The translations under genes were made by a program, and so were the position numbers. This document shows, one piece after another, positions 47,397-55,836 of a stretch of DNA of 64,000 nt. The notes under the pieces are model-generated. The model saw only the letters and a list, made by a program, of their open reading frames with translations, was not told the origin of the DNA and did no database searches. The stretch comes from Mycobacterium yunnanensis (GTDB lineage Bacteria > Actinomycetota > Actinomycetes > Mycobacteriales > Mycobacteriaceae): contig NZ_JACKVK010000022.1 of NCBI RefSeq assembly GCF_025823185.1, positions 239,561-303,560 of the forward strand. Reading direction: 5' to 3'. Every line of letters starts with the position of its first letter. Position 1 is the first letter of the stretch.

Positions 47397-47965
47397 CGCA
47401 CCGGCCCCGGATCGGGTGTGACCGCGGGCAGCGCCTTGGACACCGCCCGCGACAGCAGCTGGATGGGCGTCGCCCCGGAGCCCTCCGGCAGCGTCAACGC
47501 GACGTACACCGGCCGGTCGACGGCGACCCAGGTGGTCCTGCCCTCCCCGGGAATCCGGAACCACAGCACGTCGTCCACGGCTTGCAGGGGTGCACTGGCG
47601 GAGAAGTCGTCGGGCCGGTCGATTCCACATCGCAGCACCACCAGGTCGCCGCCCGGCTCGGCCTGCCATGCGGCGGTGCTCAACGGCACGGGCGCCATCG
47701 CCTCGGCGCGGTGATAGTCGTCGAGATCGTCGGGCAGGTTGGCCATCAGCGCCTTACAGCCGTCGCTGCCTGCCTGGGGTGCCGGTGCGGCGGCGATGGC
47801 CACCGGCGCGGGTGGCGGGGTCTTCTCCCGCGTGGCCGCCACCGCCAGCAGGGCGACGACCGCGACGACCGCGACGACCGCGACACCGATCGCCGCGACC
47901 ATGACTCGACGGGGCGGTCCGTCGGAGACGGCCTCGGGGGCTGCTGGGGAAACGGACTCGGTCAC
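47393..47965 (-). CDS. DUF3515 membrane-anchored protein
   Basis: The 190-aa protein has a short cytoplasmic N-terminus, one membrane segment (about residues 22-44, valine/alanine-rich), a Pro/Ala linker, then an extracytoplasmic domain with Cys in GCKALMANLPDDL and VVLRCGIDRP, the DUF3515 pattern. It matches Rv2980 next to ddlA. Function is unknown; the position beside ddl hints at envelope work but does not prove it. Start GTG 47965. Confidence 0.85.
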   Translation of the reverse strand: MTESVSPAAPEAVSDGPPRRVMVAAIGVAVVAVVAVVALLAVAATREKTPPPAPVAIAAAPAPQAGSDGCKALMANLPDDLDDYHRAEAMAPVPLSTAAWQAEPGGDLVVLRCGIDRPDDFSASAPLQAVDDVLWFRIPGEGRTTWVAVDRPVYVALTLPEGSGATPIQLLSRAVSKALPAVTPDPGPVR

Positions 47966-47974
47966 CCCTGCACT

Positions 47975-48217
47975 CTAGGAGTGCACCGCCCCGGCGACGG
48001 GACACGTCAGGGTTCGGGTGATACCGGTCACGGCCTGAACGCTGGGGACGACGACCGTCTGCAGCTCCGAGGCGGTCTGGGCCGCCACGCGCACCACGAC
48101 GTCGTAGGGACCGGTGACGTACTCCGCCGACGACACCCCCGGCAGCGCGCCCAGTTGCTTGGCGACCACTTCGGCACGACCGACCTCGGTCTGAATCAGC
48201 ATGAATGCCTCGACCAC
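47975..48217 (-). CDS. Stand-alone Lrp/AsnC ligand-binding (RAM) domain protein
   Basis: This 80-aa protein is just the effector/oligomerisation domain of Lrp/AsnC regulators (AFMLIQTEVGRAEVVAKQLG ... YVTGPYDVVVRVAAQ) with no DNA-binding helix-turn-helix. Such demi-Lrp proteins assemble into rings and bind amino acids. From GTG 48217 homology starts at once; a longer frame to 48268 adds unrelated residues. It lies 9 bases upstream of the DUF3515 gene on the same strand and is divergent from thiL. Confidence 0.85.
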   Translation of the reverse strand: MVEAFMLIQTEVGRAEVVAKQLGALPGVSSAEYVTGPYDVVVRVAAQTASELQTVVVPSVQAVTGITRTLTCPVAGAVHS

Positions 48218-48317
48218 TCGCGCCGTCCTCCGTTCGGGCTGCATAGACTCCACGCCGCAGGGACCCAAACCTACCGCAGGTCGCGCCGGTGTTCAGGACT
48301 CGCAACCAAGGGGTGAC

Positions 48318-49274
48318 ATGTCAGACGACGAGCGAGCCGAGACGCTGGGAGACCTTGGCGAGTTCACGGTGATCGATCGGCTCGTGGCCGGTCGTACGCA
48401 TCCGTCTGGCGTGCTGGTCGGGCCCGGTGACGACGCCGCAGTGGTCACGGCGCCCGACGGACGGGTGGTGCTGTCCACCGACATGTTGGTCGAGGGCAGG
48501 CACTTTCGCCTCGACTGGTCCACGCCGTACGACGTCGGCCGCAAGGCGATCGCCCAGAACGCAGCGGACGTCGAGGCGATGGGCGCTGCGGCGACGTCGT
48601 TCGTCGTCGCGTTCGGGGCGCCTGCGGCGACCCCCGGTGCCGCCGCGCAGGAGCTCTCCGACGGCATGTGGGCCGAGGCGGCGACGGTGGGGGCGAGCAT
48701 CGTCGGGGGAGACCTGGTCGCCGCGCCGCTGTGGGTGGTCTCGGTGACCGTGCTCGGCGATCTGGCCGGCCGGTCCGCCGTGCCGATCGGTGGTGCGCGG
48801 CCGGGCGACACGGTGGCCGTCGTCGGCGCCCTTGGGCGGTCGGCGGCGGGATACGAGCTGTGGTGCAACGACGTTCGCGGTTTCGCCGACCTGCGTAGTG
48901 ATCACCTCGTGCCGACCGTGCCCTATGGGCAGGGGCGAGTGGCCGCCGACGCCGGCGCCACGGCGATGACCGACGTGTCCGACGGGTTGCTCGCCGATCT
49001 GCGCCACGTCGCCGACGCCTCGGCCGTGGGGGTGGACCTGTCGCGCGAGTCGCTGACCGCCGACCACGACGCCGTCGCGGCGGCGGCGACCGCGGTCGGG
49101 GCAGACCCGTGGGGTCTCGTGCTCGGCGGCGGTGAGGACCACGCGCTGGTCGCCACGTTCCCCGGTGAGGTGCCCGCGGGGTGGCGTGCCGTCGGCGTGG
49201 TGCTCGAGGGCCCGGCGCGGGTGCTGGTCGACGGGGCGTCGTGGACCGGGCCGGGGGGCTGGCGGTCGTTCTGA
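48318..49274 (+). CDS. thiL: Thiamine-monophosphate kinase
   Basis: ThiL phosphorylates thiamine monophosphate to the active cofactor thiamine diphosphate. The 318-aa protein has the glycine-rich GPGDDAAVV, STDMLVEGRHF (magnesium-binding aspartate), GRKAIAQNAADVEAMGA, and the late GGGEDHALVATF. Motif order and length are those of the AIR-synthase-like ThiL family. Start ATG 48318 follows GGGGTGAC. ThDP made here serves enzymes such as IlvB in this window. Confidence 0.95.
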   Translation: MSDDERAETLGDLGEFTVIDRLVAGRTHPSGVLVGPGDDAAVVTAPDGRVVLSTDMLVEGRHFRLDWSTPYDVGRKAIAQNAADVEAMGAAATSFVVAFGAPAATPGAAAQELSDGMWAEAATVGASIVGGDLVAAPLWVVSVTVLGDLAGRSAVPIGGARPGDTVAVVGALGRSAAGYELWCNDVRGFADLRSDHLVPTVPYGQGRVAADAGATAMTDVSDGLLADLRHVADASAVGVDLSRESLTADHDAVAAAATAVGADPWGLVLGGGEDHALVATFPGEVPAGWRAVGVVLEGPARVLVDGASWTGPGGWRSF

Positions 49275-49287
49275 GGTCACCGGCCGC

Positions 49288-49293
49288 TAGGTT
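49288..49293 (+). promoter_or_regulatory. -10 box (TAGGTT) for ung
   Basis: TANNNT hexamer 8 bases before the GTG at 49302; leaderless-type arrangement in the 27-base gap after thiL. Confidence 0.45.
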
Positions 49294-49301
49294 GACCTCT
49301 C

Positions 49302-49985
49302 GTGACTGCGCGCCCCCTCTCCGAACTCGTCGACCCGGGTTGGGCCACCGCCCTTGCCCCGGTCGAGGACCACGTCGCCCGGATGGGCGAATTCCTGCGC
49401 TCCGAGATCGCCGCGGGTCAGCGCTACCTGCCTGCGGGGGAGAACGTGTTGCGCGCCTTCACCTTTCCGCTCGAGAAGGTGCGGGTGCTCATCGTCGGGC
49501 AGGATCCGTACCCGACGCCCGGTCATGCCGTCGGCCTGAGCTTCTCGGTGGCCCCCGACGTCCGTCCGCTGCCGCGCAGCCTGGACAACGTCTTCAAGGA
49601 GTACGTCACCGATCTGGGCCATGCCGCACCCACCTGCGGTGACCTGACGCCATGGGCCGACCAGGGCGTGATGATGCTCAACAGGGTGCTGACGGTGCGG
49701 TCCGGCAGCCCGGCCTCGCATCGCGGCAAGGGGTGGGAGGCCGTCACCGACTGCGCCATCCGGGCCTTGGTGGACAGGCCGACACCACTGGTGGCAGTGC
49801 TGTGGGGTCGCGACGCGCAGACACTGAAGCCGATGCTGACGGGTGCGCACTGCGCCACCATCGAATCGGTGCATCCGTCGCCGTTGTCGGCGTCGCGTGG
49901 GTTCTTCGGCTCGCGGCCGTTCAGCCGGGCCAACGAGCTACTCGTCGAGCTGGGTGGGGAACCCGTCGACTGGCGCCTGCCGTAA
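49302..49985 (+). CDS. ung: Uracil-DNA glycosylase (family 1)
   Basis: Ung removes uracil arising by cytosine deamination, important in a GC-rich genome. The 227-aa protein has the water-activating motif VGQDPYPTPGHAVGLSFS with the catalytic Asp, NRVLTVR, the VAVLWGRDAQ strand, and the DNA-intercalation loop HPSPLSASRGFFG. All family-1 motifs are intact. Start GTG 49302. Confidence 0.97.
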   Translation: MTARPLSELVDPGWATALAPVEDHVARMGEFLRSEIAAGQRYLPAGENVLRAFTFPLEKVRVLIVGQDPYPTPGHAVGLSFSVAPDVRPLPRSLDNVFKEYVTDLGHAAPTCGDLTPWADQGVMMLNRVLTVRSGSPASHRGKGWEAVTDCAIRALVDRPTPLVAVLWGRDAQTLKPMLTGAHCATIESVHPSPLSASRGFFGSRPFSRANELLVELGGEPVDWRLP

Positions 49986-50001
49986 GGGCGGGCGCCGGCG
50001 A

Positions 50002-50196
50002 TCAGCCGCGCGTGACCTTGCCGGCCTTGATGCACGAGGTGCAGGCGTTGATGCGCTTCTTGTTGCCACCGGGGCGGGAGACGGCGTGCACCGTCTGAAT
50101 GTTCGGGTCCCACCGGCGGTTCGTCCGACGGTGGGAGTGCGACACCGACTTGCCGAAGCCGGGGCCCTTTCCGCAGACATCGCAAACCGCAGCCAT
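50002..50196 (-). CDS. rpmB: 50S ribosomal protein L28, zinc-binding (C+) type
   Basis: The 64-aa protein begins AAVCDVCGKGPGFGKSVSHSH and has cysteine pairs at 5/8 and 52/55, the complete CxxC...CxxC of the zinc-containing C+ form. Mycobacteria replace such proteins by cysteine-free paralogues under zinc starvation, so this should be the zinc-replete version. AAGGAG precedes the ATG at 50196 on the minus strand. It is convergent with ung and divergent from the FakA-like gene. Confidence 0.95.
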   Translation of the reverse strand: MAAVCDVCGKGPGFGKSVSHSHRRTNRRWDPNIQTVHAVSRPGGNKKRINACTSCIKAGKVTRG

Positions 50197-50359
50197 GTGA
50201 AACTCCTTGATCGGTACTGGGGGCCAACGACCGCAACGCGGGTGACCCAACAACCTGACCAGGATACCGGCCGCCCCGGCGATCGCCAAAACGATGTCCA
50301 CCGGCGCGGCAGCTCGTGGATGAATGCGGCGGCACCGGGGCGGTGTCGGGCAGAGTGGC

Positions 50360-50365
50360 TAGGCT
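50360..50365 (+). promoter_or_regulatory. -10 box (TAGGCT) upstream of the FakA-like gene
   Basis: TANNNT hexamer 44 bases before the ATG at 50410 and 9 bases before a GTG at 50375 that opens a 22-codon frame overlapping the gene start (see findings). Confidence 0.35.
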
Positions 50366-50409
50366 GACGCGCACGTGGCCGCGTTGGGTCGAGGGAGAGG
50401 CGGTGGGGC

Positions 50410-52038
50410 ATGTCCGCACGCCGTCTCGACGCCTCCGCGTTGAGCGAATGGGCGCACACCGCCGTCGACCACCTCATCGGCCGGACCGACGAGATCAACC
50501 GGCTCAACGTGTTTCCCGTCGCCGATGCCGACACCGGAACGAACATGCTGTTCACCATGCGGGCGGCAGGCGCCCGCGCCGAATCCCTGCAGACCACCGA
50601 CGTCGCCCAGGTGGCCGCCGCCCTCGCCGAGGGTGCGCTCCAAGGTGCCCGCGGCAACTCGGGGGTGATCCTGTCTCAGATCCTGCGCGGCCTCGCCGAC
50701 GTCGCGGGCGGCGCCGCCGAGCAGCGCGAGGGCGTGCTCGCCGACCTCGACGGCCCGCTGCTCGCGTCGTCGTTGCGGCATGCGGTCGTGTTGGCCGAGG
50801 CGTCGGTGGGCGAGTCGGTCCCGGGCACCATCGTCTCGGTACTGGCGGCCGCGGCGGGAGCTGCCGAAGGCTCTGCAGACGACGGCGCCGACGTCGCCGA
50901 GGTCGTCGCAACGGCGGCCGACGCCGCGGTCGTCGCCCTGGAGAAGACCACCGAGCAACTCGACGTGCTCGCCGAGGCGGGCGTGGTGGACGCCGGGGGC
51001 CGGGGTCTGCTGGTCCTGCTCGACGCCCTCACCGCCACCCTCACCGGGCACGCCCCACACCGCTCGACGTACGAACGCGCCGGACTGGACCCGTCCCCGG
51101 TCGAGGCGGCCGCCGGGGCGCCGCCCCGGTTCGAGGTGATGTACGTCCTCGACGGGTGCGACCACGCCGGCCTGGAGGCACTGCGGACGCGCCTGGAACA
51201 GCTGGGCGACTCGGTGACGATCGCCGCGTCGGGAACCGACGGGCGCTACTCGGTGCACGTGCACACCGACGACGCGGGCGCCGCGGTGGAGGCCGGGCTG
51301 GGCGCCGGTGGTCCGAGCCGCATCCAGATCACCGCACTGACGGGCGGCGGTGGCCGGCCCTCGGGTGGCTGGACGCGCGACCGGGCCGTCCTGGCCGTCG
51401 TCGACGGCGACGGCGCCGCCAGCCTGTTCGAGGGCGAGGGCGCACACGTCCTTCGGCAGGACGCCGACGCCGCGATCAGCGCCAATCACCTGCTGCGCGC
51501 CCTCGTCGACGCGGGTGCCGCGCAGATTTTGGTGCTGCCCAACGGTTACGTCGCGGCCGAGGAGCTGGTGGCCGGGTGTACGGCCGCGATCGGGTGGGGC
51601 ATCGACGTGGTGCCGGTGCCGGCGGGCTCGATGGTGCAGGGGTTGGCCGCGCTGGCCGTCCACGACGTGACGCGCCAAGCAGTCGACGACGGCTACACGA
51701 TGGCCCGGGCTGCGGCCGGCGCCCGGCACGGGTCGGTTCGCGTGGCAGAGGAGAAGGCGCTGACCTGGGCAGGTTCGTGCCGGCCCGGTGACGGGCTCGC
51801 GATCTCCGGTGACGAGGTGCTCATCGTCGCGCGGGACGTCACCGCCGCGGGCGCCGGTCTGATCGACCTGCTGCTGGGTGCCGGCGGCGAACTCGTCACC
51901 GTGTTGACCGGCGACGGGGTCGACCCCGAGGTGGGTGCGGCGTTACGCGAGCACGTGCACCGGCACCACCTCGGTGCCGAGCTGGTGACCTATCACACGG
52001 GCCACCGAGGTGACGCCTTGCTGATCGGAGTGGAGTAG
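50410..52038 (+). CDS. DAK2-domain protein, FakA/YloV-like (putative fatty acid kinase catalytic subunit)
   Basis: The 542-aa protein has an N-terminal DhaL/DAK2 ATP-binding domain with NVFPVADADTGTNM (magnesium-binding aspartates, about residues 34-47) and GALQGARGNSGVILSQILRG. A middle region includes MYVLDGCDHAGLEALRTRLE and VHVHTDD, and a C-terminal domain follows. The layout is that of FakA, which phosphorylates fatty acids held by a FakB partner; no fakB (DegV) is nearby. It corresponds to Rv2974c before recG. Start ATG 50410; recG follows after 2 bases. Confidence 0.88.
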   Translation: MSARRLDASALSEWAHTAVDHLIGRTDEINRLNVFPVADADTGTNMLFTMRAAGARAESLQTTDVAQVAAALAEGALQGARGNSGVILSQILRGLADVAGGAAEQREGVLADLDGPLLASSLRHAVVLAEASVGESVPGTIVSVLAAAAGAAEGSADDGADVAEVVATAADAAVVALEKTTEQLDVLAEAGVVDAGGRGLLVLLDALTATLTGHAPHRSTYERAGLDPSPVEAAAGAPPRFEVMYVLDGCDHAGLEALRTRLEQLGDSVTIAASGTDGRYSVHVHTDDAGAAVEAGLGAGGPSRIQITALTGGGGRPSGGWTRDRAVLAVVDGDGAASLFEGEGAHVLRQDADAAISANHLLRALVDAGAAQILVLPNGYVAAEELVAGCTAAIGWGIDVVPVPAGSMVQGLAALAVHDVTRQAVDDGYTMARAAAGARHGSVRVAEEKALTWAGSCRPGDGLAISGDEVLIVARDVTAAGAGLIDLLLGAGGELVTVLTGDGVDPEVGAALREHVHRHHLGAELVTYHTGHRGDALLIGVE

Positions 52039-52040
52039 AG

Positions 52041-54293
52041 GTGACGGTCAAGCTCACCGACCGGCTGGACCGGGTCATCGGCGCCAAGTCCGCCAAGCCG
52101 TTGGAGGAACACCTTGGTCTGCGCACGGTCGACGACCTCTTGCGCCACTACCCACGCAGCTACAGCCACGGCATCTCGGTACTCGAGGAGGGCTGGGAGC
52201 CGCCCCGGGAGGGTGACCACGTCACCTTCGTCGACGTGATCGCCAAGGCCGACCTCCGCTGGACCCGAGGTCAGCCCCAGCGCCAATTCCTGGTCGTCAC
52301 CCTGGCCAACAGCAAACCGAGGGTCACGGCCACCTTCTTCAACGCCAAGTTCAGCAAGCACATCCTGACGGAGGGCACCCGGCTGATGCTCTCGGGTGAG
52401 GTCGGCTACTTCAACGGCACGATGCAGTTGACGCACCCGGCGTTCCTGGTGCTGGAGGGCGCCGGTAAGGGCCGGGGTACCAAGTCACTCGCCACGATCG
52501 CCGAGACCTCGCGCGCCGCCGACGGGGAGGTGCTGCTGTCGGCCTTCGACCGCGACTTCTTTCCCATCTACCCGGCGACGGCCAAGGTGCAGAGCTGGGA
52601 CCTCTACGCGTGCGTGCGCCAGGTGCTCGACGTGCTGGACCCCTTCGACGACCCGCTGCCCGAACCCCTTCGCTACCACTGGGATCTGCCCACCGAGGAC
52701 GAGGCGCTGCGTGACATCCACCTCGCCGAGCGCGAGCAGGAGCGCGAACGCGCTCGGCTGCGGCTGGCGTTCGACGAGGCCGTCGGGCTGCAGTGGGCGC
52801 TGGTCGAACGGCGCCACGGCGAGCTGAGCTCGACGGGACCGTCGGCGCCACCGCGGGCGGGGGGACTGGCGACCGCACTGGGCGAGCAGTTGCCGTTCGA
52901 CCTCACCGAGGGGCAACGCGAGGTCCACGAGGTGCTGAGGGCCGAACTCGCCGGCGACAAGCCGATGCACCGCATGCTGCAGGGCGAGGTGGGCTCGGGC
53001 AAGACGATCGTCTCCGTGCTGGCGATGGCGCAGATGGTCGACGCCGGGTACCAGTGCGCGTTGCTGGCTCCTACCGAAGTGCTTGCCGTGCAACACTTCC
53101 GATCCATTCGCGACGTCCTCGGGCCGTTGGCGTCGGCTGGTGAGCTCGGCGGTCAGGAGGGTGCCACCCGGGTGGCGCTGCTGACCGGGTCGATGACCGC
53201 CTCGCACAAACGTCTCGTGCGCGACGAGGTCGCCAGCGGTGAGGCGGGCATCGTCATCGGTACCCACGCGCTGCTGCAGGACGCCGTCGACTTTCGCAAC
53301 CTCGGCATGGTGGTCGTCGACGAGCAGCACCGGTTCGGGGTCGAGCAGCGCGACCGCTTGCGCGCCAAGGCCGTCGAGGGCATCACGCCACACCTGCTGG
53401 TGATGACGGCGACGCCCATACCGCGGACGGTTGCGCTCACGGTGTACGGCGACCTGGAGACCTCGGTGCTGCGTGAGCTGCCACGGGGCAGGCAGCCGAT
53501 CGTCACCAACACCATCTTCGTCGGGCAGCAGCCGGCCTGGCTGCAACGGGCCTGGCAGCGCATCGTCGAGGAGGTCGACGCGGGCCGCCAAGCCTACGTC
53601 GTCGCCTCCCGCATCGACGAGAACGACGGCACGGCAAAGGGATCCGGTAAGAAGGGCGCGACGGCCAACCAGGACGGGCCCCCGACCACCTCGGTGGTCG
53701 AGCTGTTCGAGACGTTGAGCGCCGGGCCGCTGCGGGGCCTGCGGCTCGGTCTGATGCACGGCAGGCTGCCCGCCGAGGAGAAGGACGCCGTGATGACGGC
53801 GTTCCGCGCCGGCGAGGTCGACGTGCTGGTGTGCACGACGGTGATCGAGGTCGGCGTCGACGTGCCCAACGCCACGGTGATGGTCGTCATGGACGCCGAT
53901 CGGTTCGGGATCAGCCAGCTGCATCAGCTGCGGGGTCGCATCGGGCGCGGTACACACCCCAGCCTGTGTCTGCTGGCGTCCAACATGCGTGAGGATTCCA
54001 AGGCGGGCGGACGGCTGAAGGCCGTCGCCTCCACTCAGGACGGCTTCGTCCTCGCCGACCTGGACCTCGAAGAGCGGCGCGAAGGCGACGTGCTGGGGTT
54101 GAGCCAATCGGGAAGGCCCATCACGCTGAAGATGCTCTCGCTGGCCGAGCACCGCGAGGTCATCGAGGCGGCCAGGGCGTTCGTCGAGGAGATCTACGAC
54201 GTCGACCCCACGCTCGCCGACAACCCCGGAATCGCGACGCTGGCAGCGCCGTTCGCCGAGACCGAGCGCGTCGAATACCTGGACAAGGCGTGA
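52041..54293 (+). CDS. recG: ATP-dependent DNA helicase RecG
   Basis: RecG remodels stalled forks and Holliday junctions. The 750-aa protein has the N-terminal wedge/OB domain (DLLRHYPRSYSHG; RFLVVTLANSK-like region), Walker A GEVGSGKT (Lys321), the DEQH box VVDEQHRFGV (Asp427), MTATPIPRT, and motifs V-VI in STVIEVGVDVP-like and QLRGRIGRG. A Gly/Lys/Thr-rich insert near residues 530-550 (GTAKGSGKKGATANQDG) lies between helicase lobes, a common variable spot. Start GTG 52041, 2 bases after the previous stop. Confidence 0.97.
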   Translation: MTVKLTDRLDRVIGAKSAKPLEEHLGLRTVDDLLRHYPRSYSHGISVLEEGWEPPREGDHVTFVDVIAKADLRWTRGQPQRQFLVVTLANSKPRVTATFFNAKFSKHILTEGTRLMLSGEVGYFNGTMQLTHPAFLVLEGAGKGRGTKSLATIAETSRAADGEVLLSAFDRDFFPIYPATAKVQSWDLYACVRQVLDVLDPFDDPLPEPLRYHWDLPTEDEALRDIHLAEREQERERARLRLAFDEAVGLQWALVERRHGELSSTGPSAPPRAGGLATALGEQLPFDLTEGQREVHEVLRAELAGDKPMHRMLQGEVGSGKTIVSVLAMAQMVDAGYQCALLAPTEVLAVQHFRSIRDVLGPLASAGELGGQEGATRVALLTGSMTASHKRLVRDEVASGEAGIVIGTHALLQDAVDFRNLGMVVVDEQHRFGVEQRDRLRAKAVEGITPHLLVMTATPIPRTVALTVYGDLETSVLRELPRGRQPIVTNTIFVGQQPAWLQRAWQRIVEEVDAGRQAYVVASRIDENDGTAKGSGKKGATANQDGPPTTSVVELFETLSAGPLRGLRLGLMHGRLPAEEKDAVMTAFRAGEVDVLVCTTVIEVGVDVPNATVMVVMDADRFGISQLHQLRGRIGRGTHPSLCLLASNMREDSKAGGRLKAVASTQDGFVLADLDLEERREGDVLGLSQSGRPITLKMLSLAEHREVIEAARAFVEEIYDVDPTLADNPGIATLAAPFAETERVEYLDKA

Positions 54294-54991
54294 AGTCACC
54301 CGCCTGGCTGATCGCAGGGGTAGCCGTGGCCATCCTGGTGGCCATCCAGGTCACCACCGCCGCCGGCCGCGCGGAGCGCTTCGTCGCGGGCGCAGACGTC
54401 CCCGTGATGGCCGCCGGGGTGGACGTCCTGGCCGGAATTCCGTCGATACCGGCTCGGGTGCACGGAAACGACTACCGCCGAGCGGCTTTCGGCGAGGCCT
54501 GGACCGACGACACGTCGGCACCCGGCGGCCACAACGGCTGCGACACCCGCAACGACATCCTCGACCGCGACCTGGTCGACAAGACCTTCACGGCCATCTC
54601 GCGGTGCCCCACCGCCGTCGCCACCGGCACGTTGTACGACCCGTACACCAACGAGACCATCCCGTTCACCCGCGGAAACCAGGTGGGCGCCGCCGTCCAG
54701 ATCGACCACATCGTGCCGCTGGCCCTGGCCTGGGATCTCGGCGCCAGGAACTGGACCGACGACATGCGCCGCAGATTCGCCAACGACCCCGCGAATCTCC
54801 TTGCGGTGCAGGGCAAGGCGAATCAGGACAAGGGTGACTCCGAGCCGGCCGACTGGATGCCGCCCAATCACGCGTTCTGGTGTCAGTACTCGGTGCAGTT
54901 CGCCGCGGTGCTGCGCGGTTACGCCCTGCCGGTCGACGACCGTTCGGCGGTGGTGCTGCGCGACGCCGCGAGCACCTGTCCGCTTGGCTAG
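54290..54991 (+). CDS. Secreted HNH endonuclease-family protein (DUF1524-like)
   Basis: The 233-aa protein has one N-terminal membrane or signal segment (WLIAGVAVAILVAIQVTTAA). Its exported domain contains an HNH-type active site: the His-box QIDHIVPLALAWDLGARNW (about residues 139-157) and the Asn-box NDPANLLAVQGKANQDKGD, then WCQYSVQFAAVL. Cysteines in NGCDTRND, SRCPTAV and STCPLG may form disulfides. It corresponds to Rv2972c. The GTG overlaps the recG stop (GTGA), so it is coupled to a DNA-repair helicase although its product should act outside the membrane. Target DNA is unknown. Confidence 0.87.
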   Translation: MKSPAWLIAGVAVAILVAIQVTTAAGRAERFVAGADVPVMAAGVDVLAGIPSIPARVHGNDYRRAAFGEAWTDDTSAPGGHNGCDTRNDILDRDLVDKTFTAISRCPTAVATGTLYDPYTNETIPFTRGNQVGAAVQIDHIVPLALAWDLGARNWTDDMRRRFANDPANLLAVQGKANQDKGDSEPADWMPPNHAFWCQYSVQFAAVLRGYALPVDDRSAVVLRDAASTCPLG

Positions 54992-54997
54992 TGGGGT

Positions 54998-55831
54998 CTA
55001 CCCGTTGTAGGTGGCCGGGTCGTCGCGGAAGCGGGTGCCCTCGTCGAGAGCGTTGAGCGCGTCCATGTGCTCGTTGGCGAGTTCGAACTCGAAGACGTCG
55101 GCGTTGTCGACGATGCGCTGCGGGGTGGCCGAGCGGGGGATCACGACGTTGCCGAGTTGCAGGCTCCACCGGATCAGCACCTGGGCCGGGGTCTTGCCGT
55201 ACTCACCGGCGATCGACGTCACCGTCGGGTTGTCGAGCAAGCGCCCGACGCCAAGCGGTCCGTAGGCCTCGGTCACGATGTCGTGCTCGGCGTTGGCCGC
55301 GCGCAACGACGCCTGGTTGAGCAGGGGGTGTAGCTCGATCTGGTTGATCGCCGGCGCGACGTAGGACAGGTCGATCAGGTTGGACAGATCCTCGGCGGAG
55401 AAGTTGCAGACACCGATCGACTTGGCGAGACCGTCCTCGCGGATCTTCAGCATCCCGCCCCAGCTGTGCAGGTAGACACCGGGATCGGTGCCCGGCCAGT
55501 GGATGAGGTATGCGTCGACGTAGTCGGTTCCGAGCCGGTCGAGGCTGGCCCGGCACGCGTCCTGCGCCGCCCGGAAGCCCTGGTCGGCGTGCGCGAGCTT
55601 CGTCGTGACGAAGATCTCGGCGCGCGGGATGCCGGACGCGGCGATGGCGCGTCCCACCGCCGCTTCGTTGCCGTAGGCCGATGCGGTGTCGATGAGCCGG
55701 ACGCCGATCTCCAGCGCGGTGGAGACTGCGCGTTCGGTTTCGTCGTCGGAGAGCTCGCCGACCCCGATCCCGAGCGACGGGATGCTGTTCTCGTCGTTGA
55801 GTGCCACCGCTGGAATTGCCGCCGAGGTCAT
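54998..55831 (-). CDS. Aldo/keto reductase (Rv2971-like)
   Basis: The 277-aa protein is a full AKR barrel: LIDTASAYGNEAAVG with the catalytic Tyr, TTKLAHADQG with the catalytic Lys, AYLIHWPG with the His, and the NADPH-binding IPRSATPQRI near the end. It matches Rv2971 most closely, an NADPH-dependent reductase of carbonyl compounds such as methylglyoxal-type aldehydes. It lies 5 bases downstream of a second AKR on the same strand. It converges on the HNH gene with a 6-base gap. Confidence 0.93.
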   Translation of the reverse strand: MTSAAIPAVALNDENSIPSLGIGVGELSDDETERAVSTALEIGVRLIDTASAYGNEAAVGRAIAASGIPRAEIFVTTKLAHADQGFRAAQDACRASLDRLGTDYVDAYLIHWPGTDPGVYLHSWGGMLKIREDGLAKSIGVCNFSAEDLSNLIDLSYVAPAINQIELHPLLNQASLRAANAEHDIVTEAYGPLGVGRLLDNPTVTSIAGEYGKTPAQVLIRWSLQLGNVVIPRSATPQRIVDNADVFEFELANEHMDALNALDEGTRFRDDPATYNG

Positions 55832-55836
55832 GTCAC

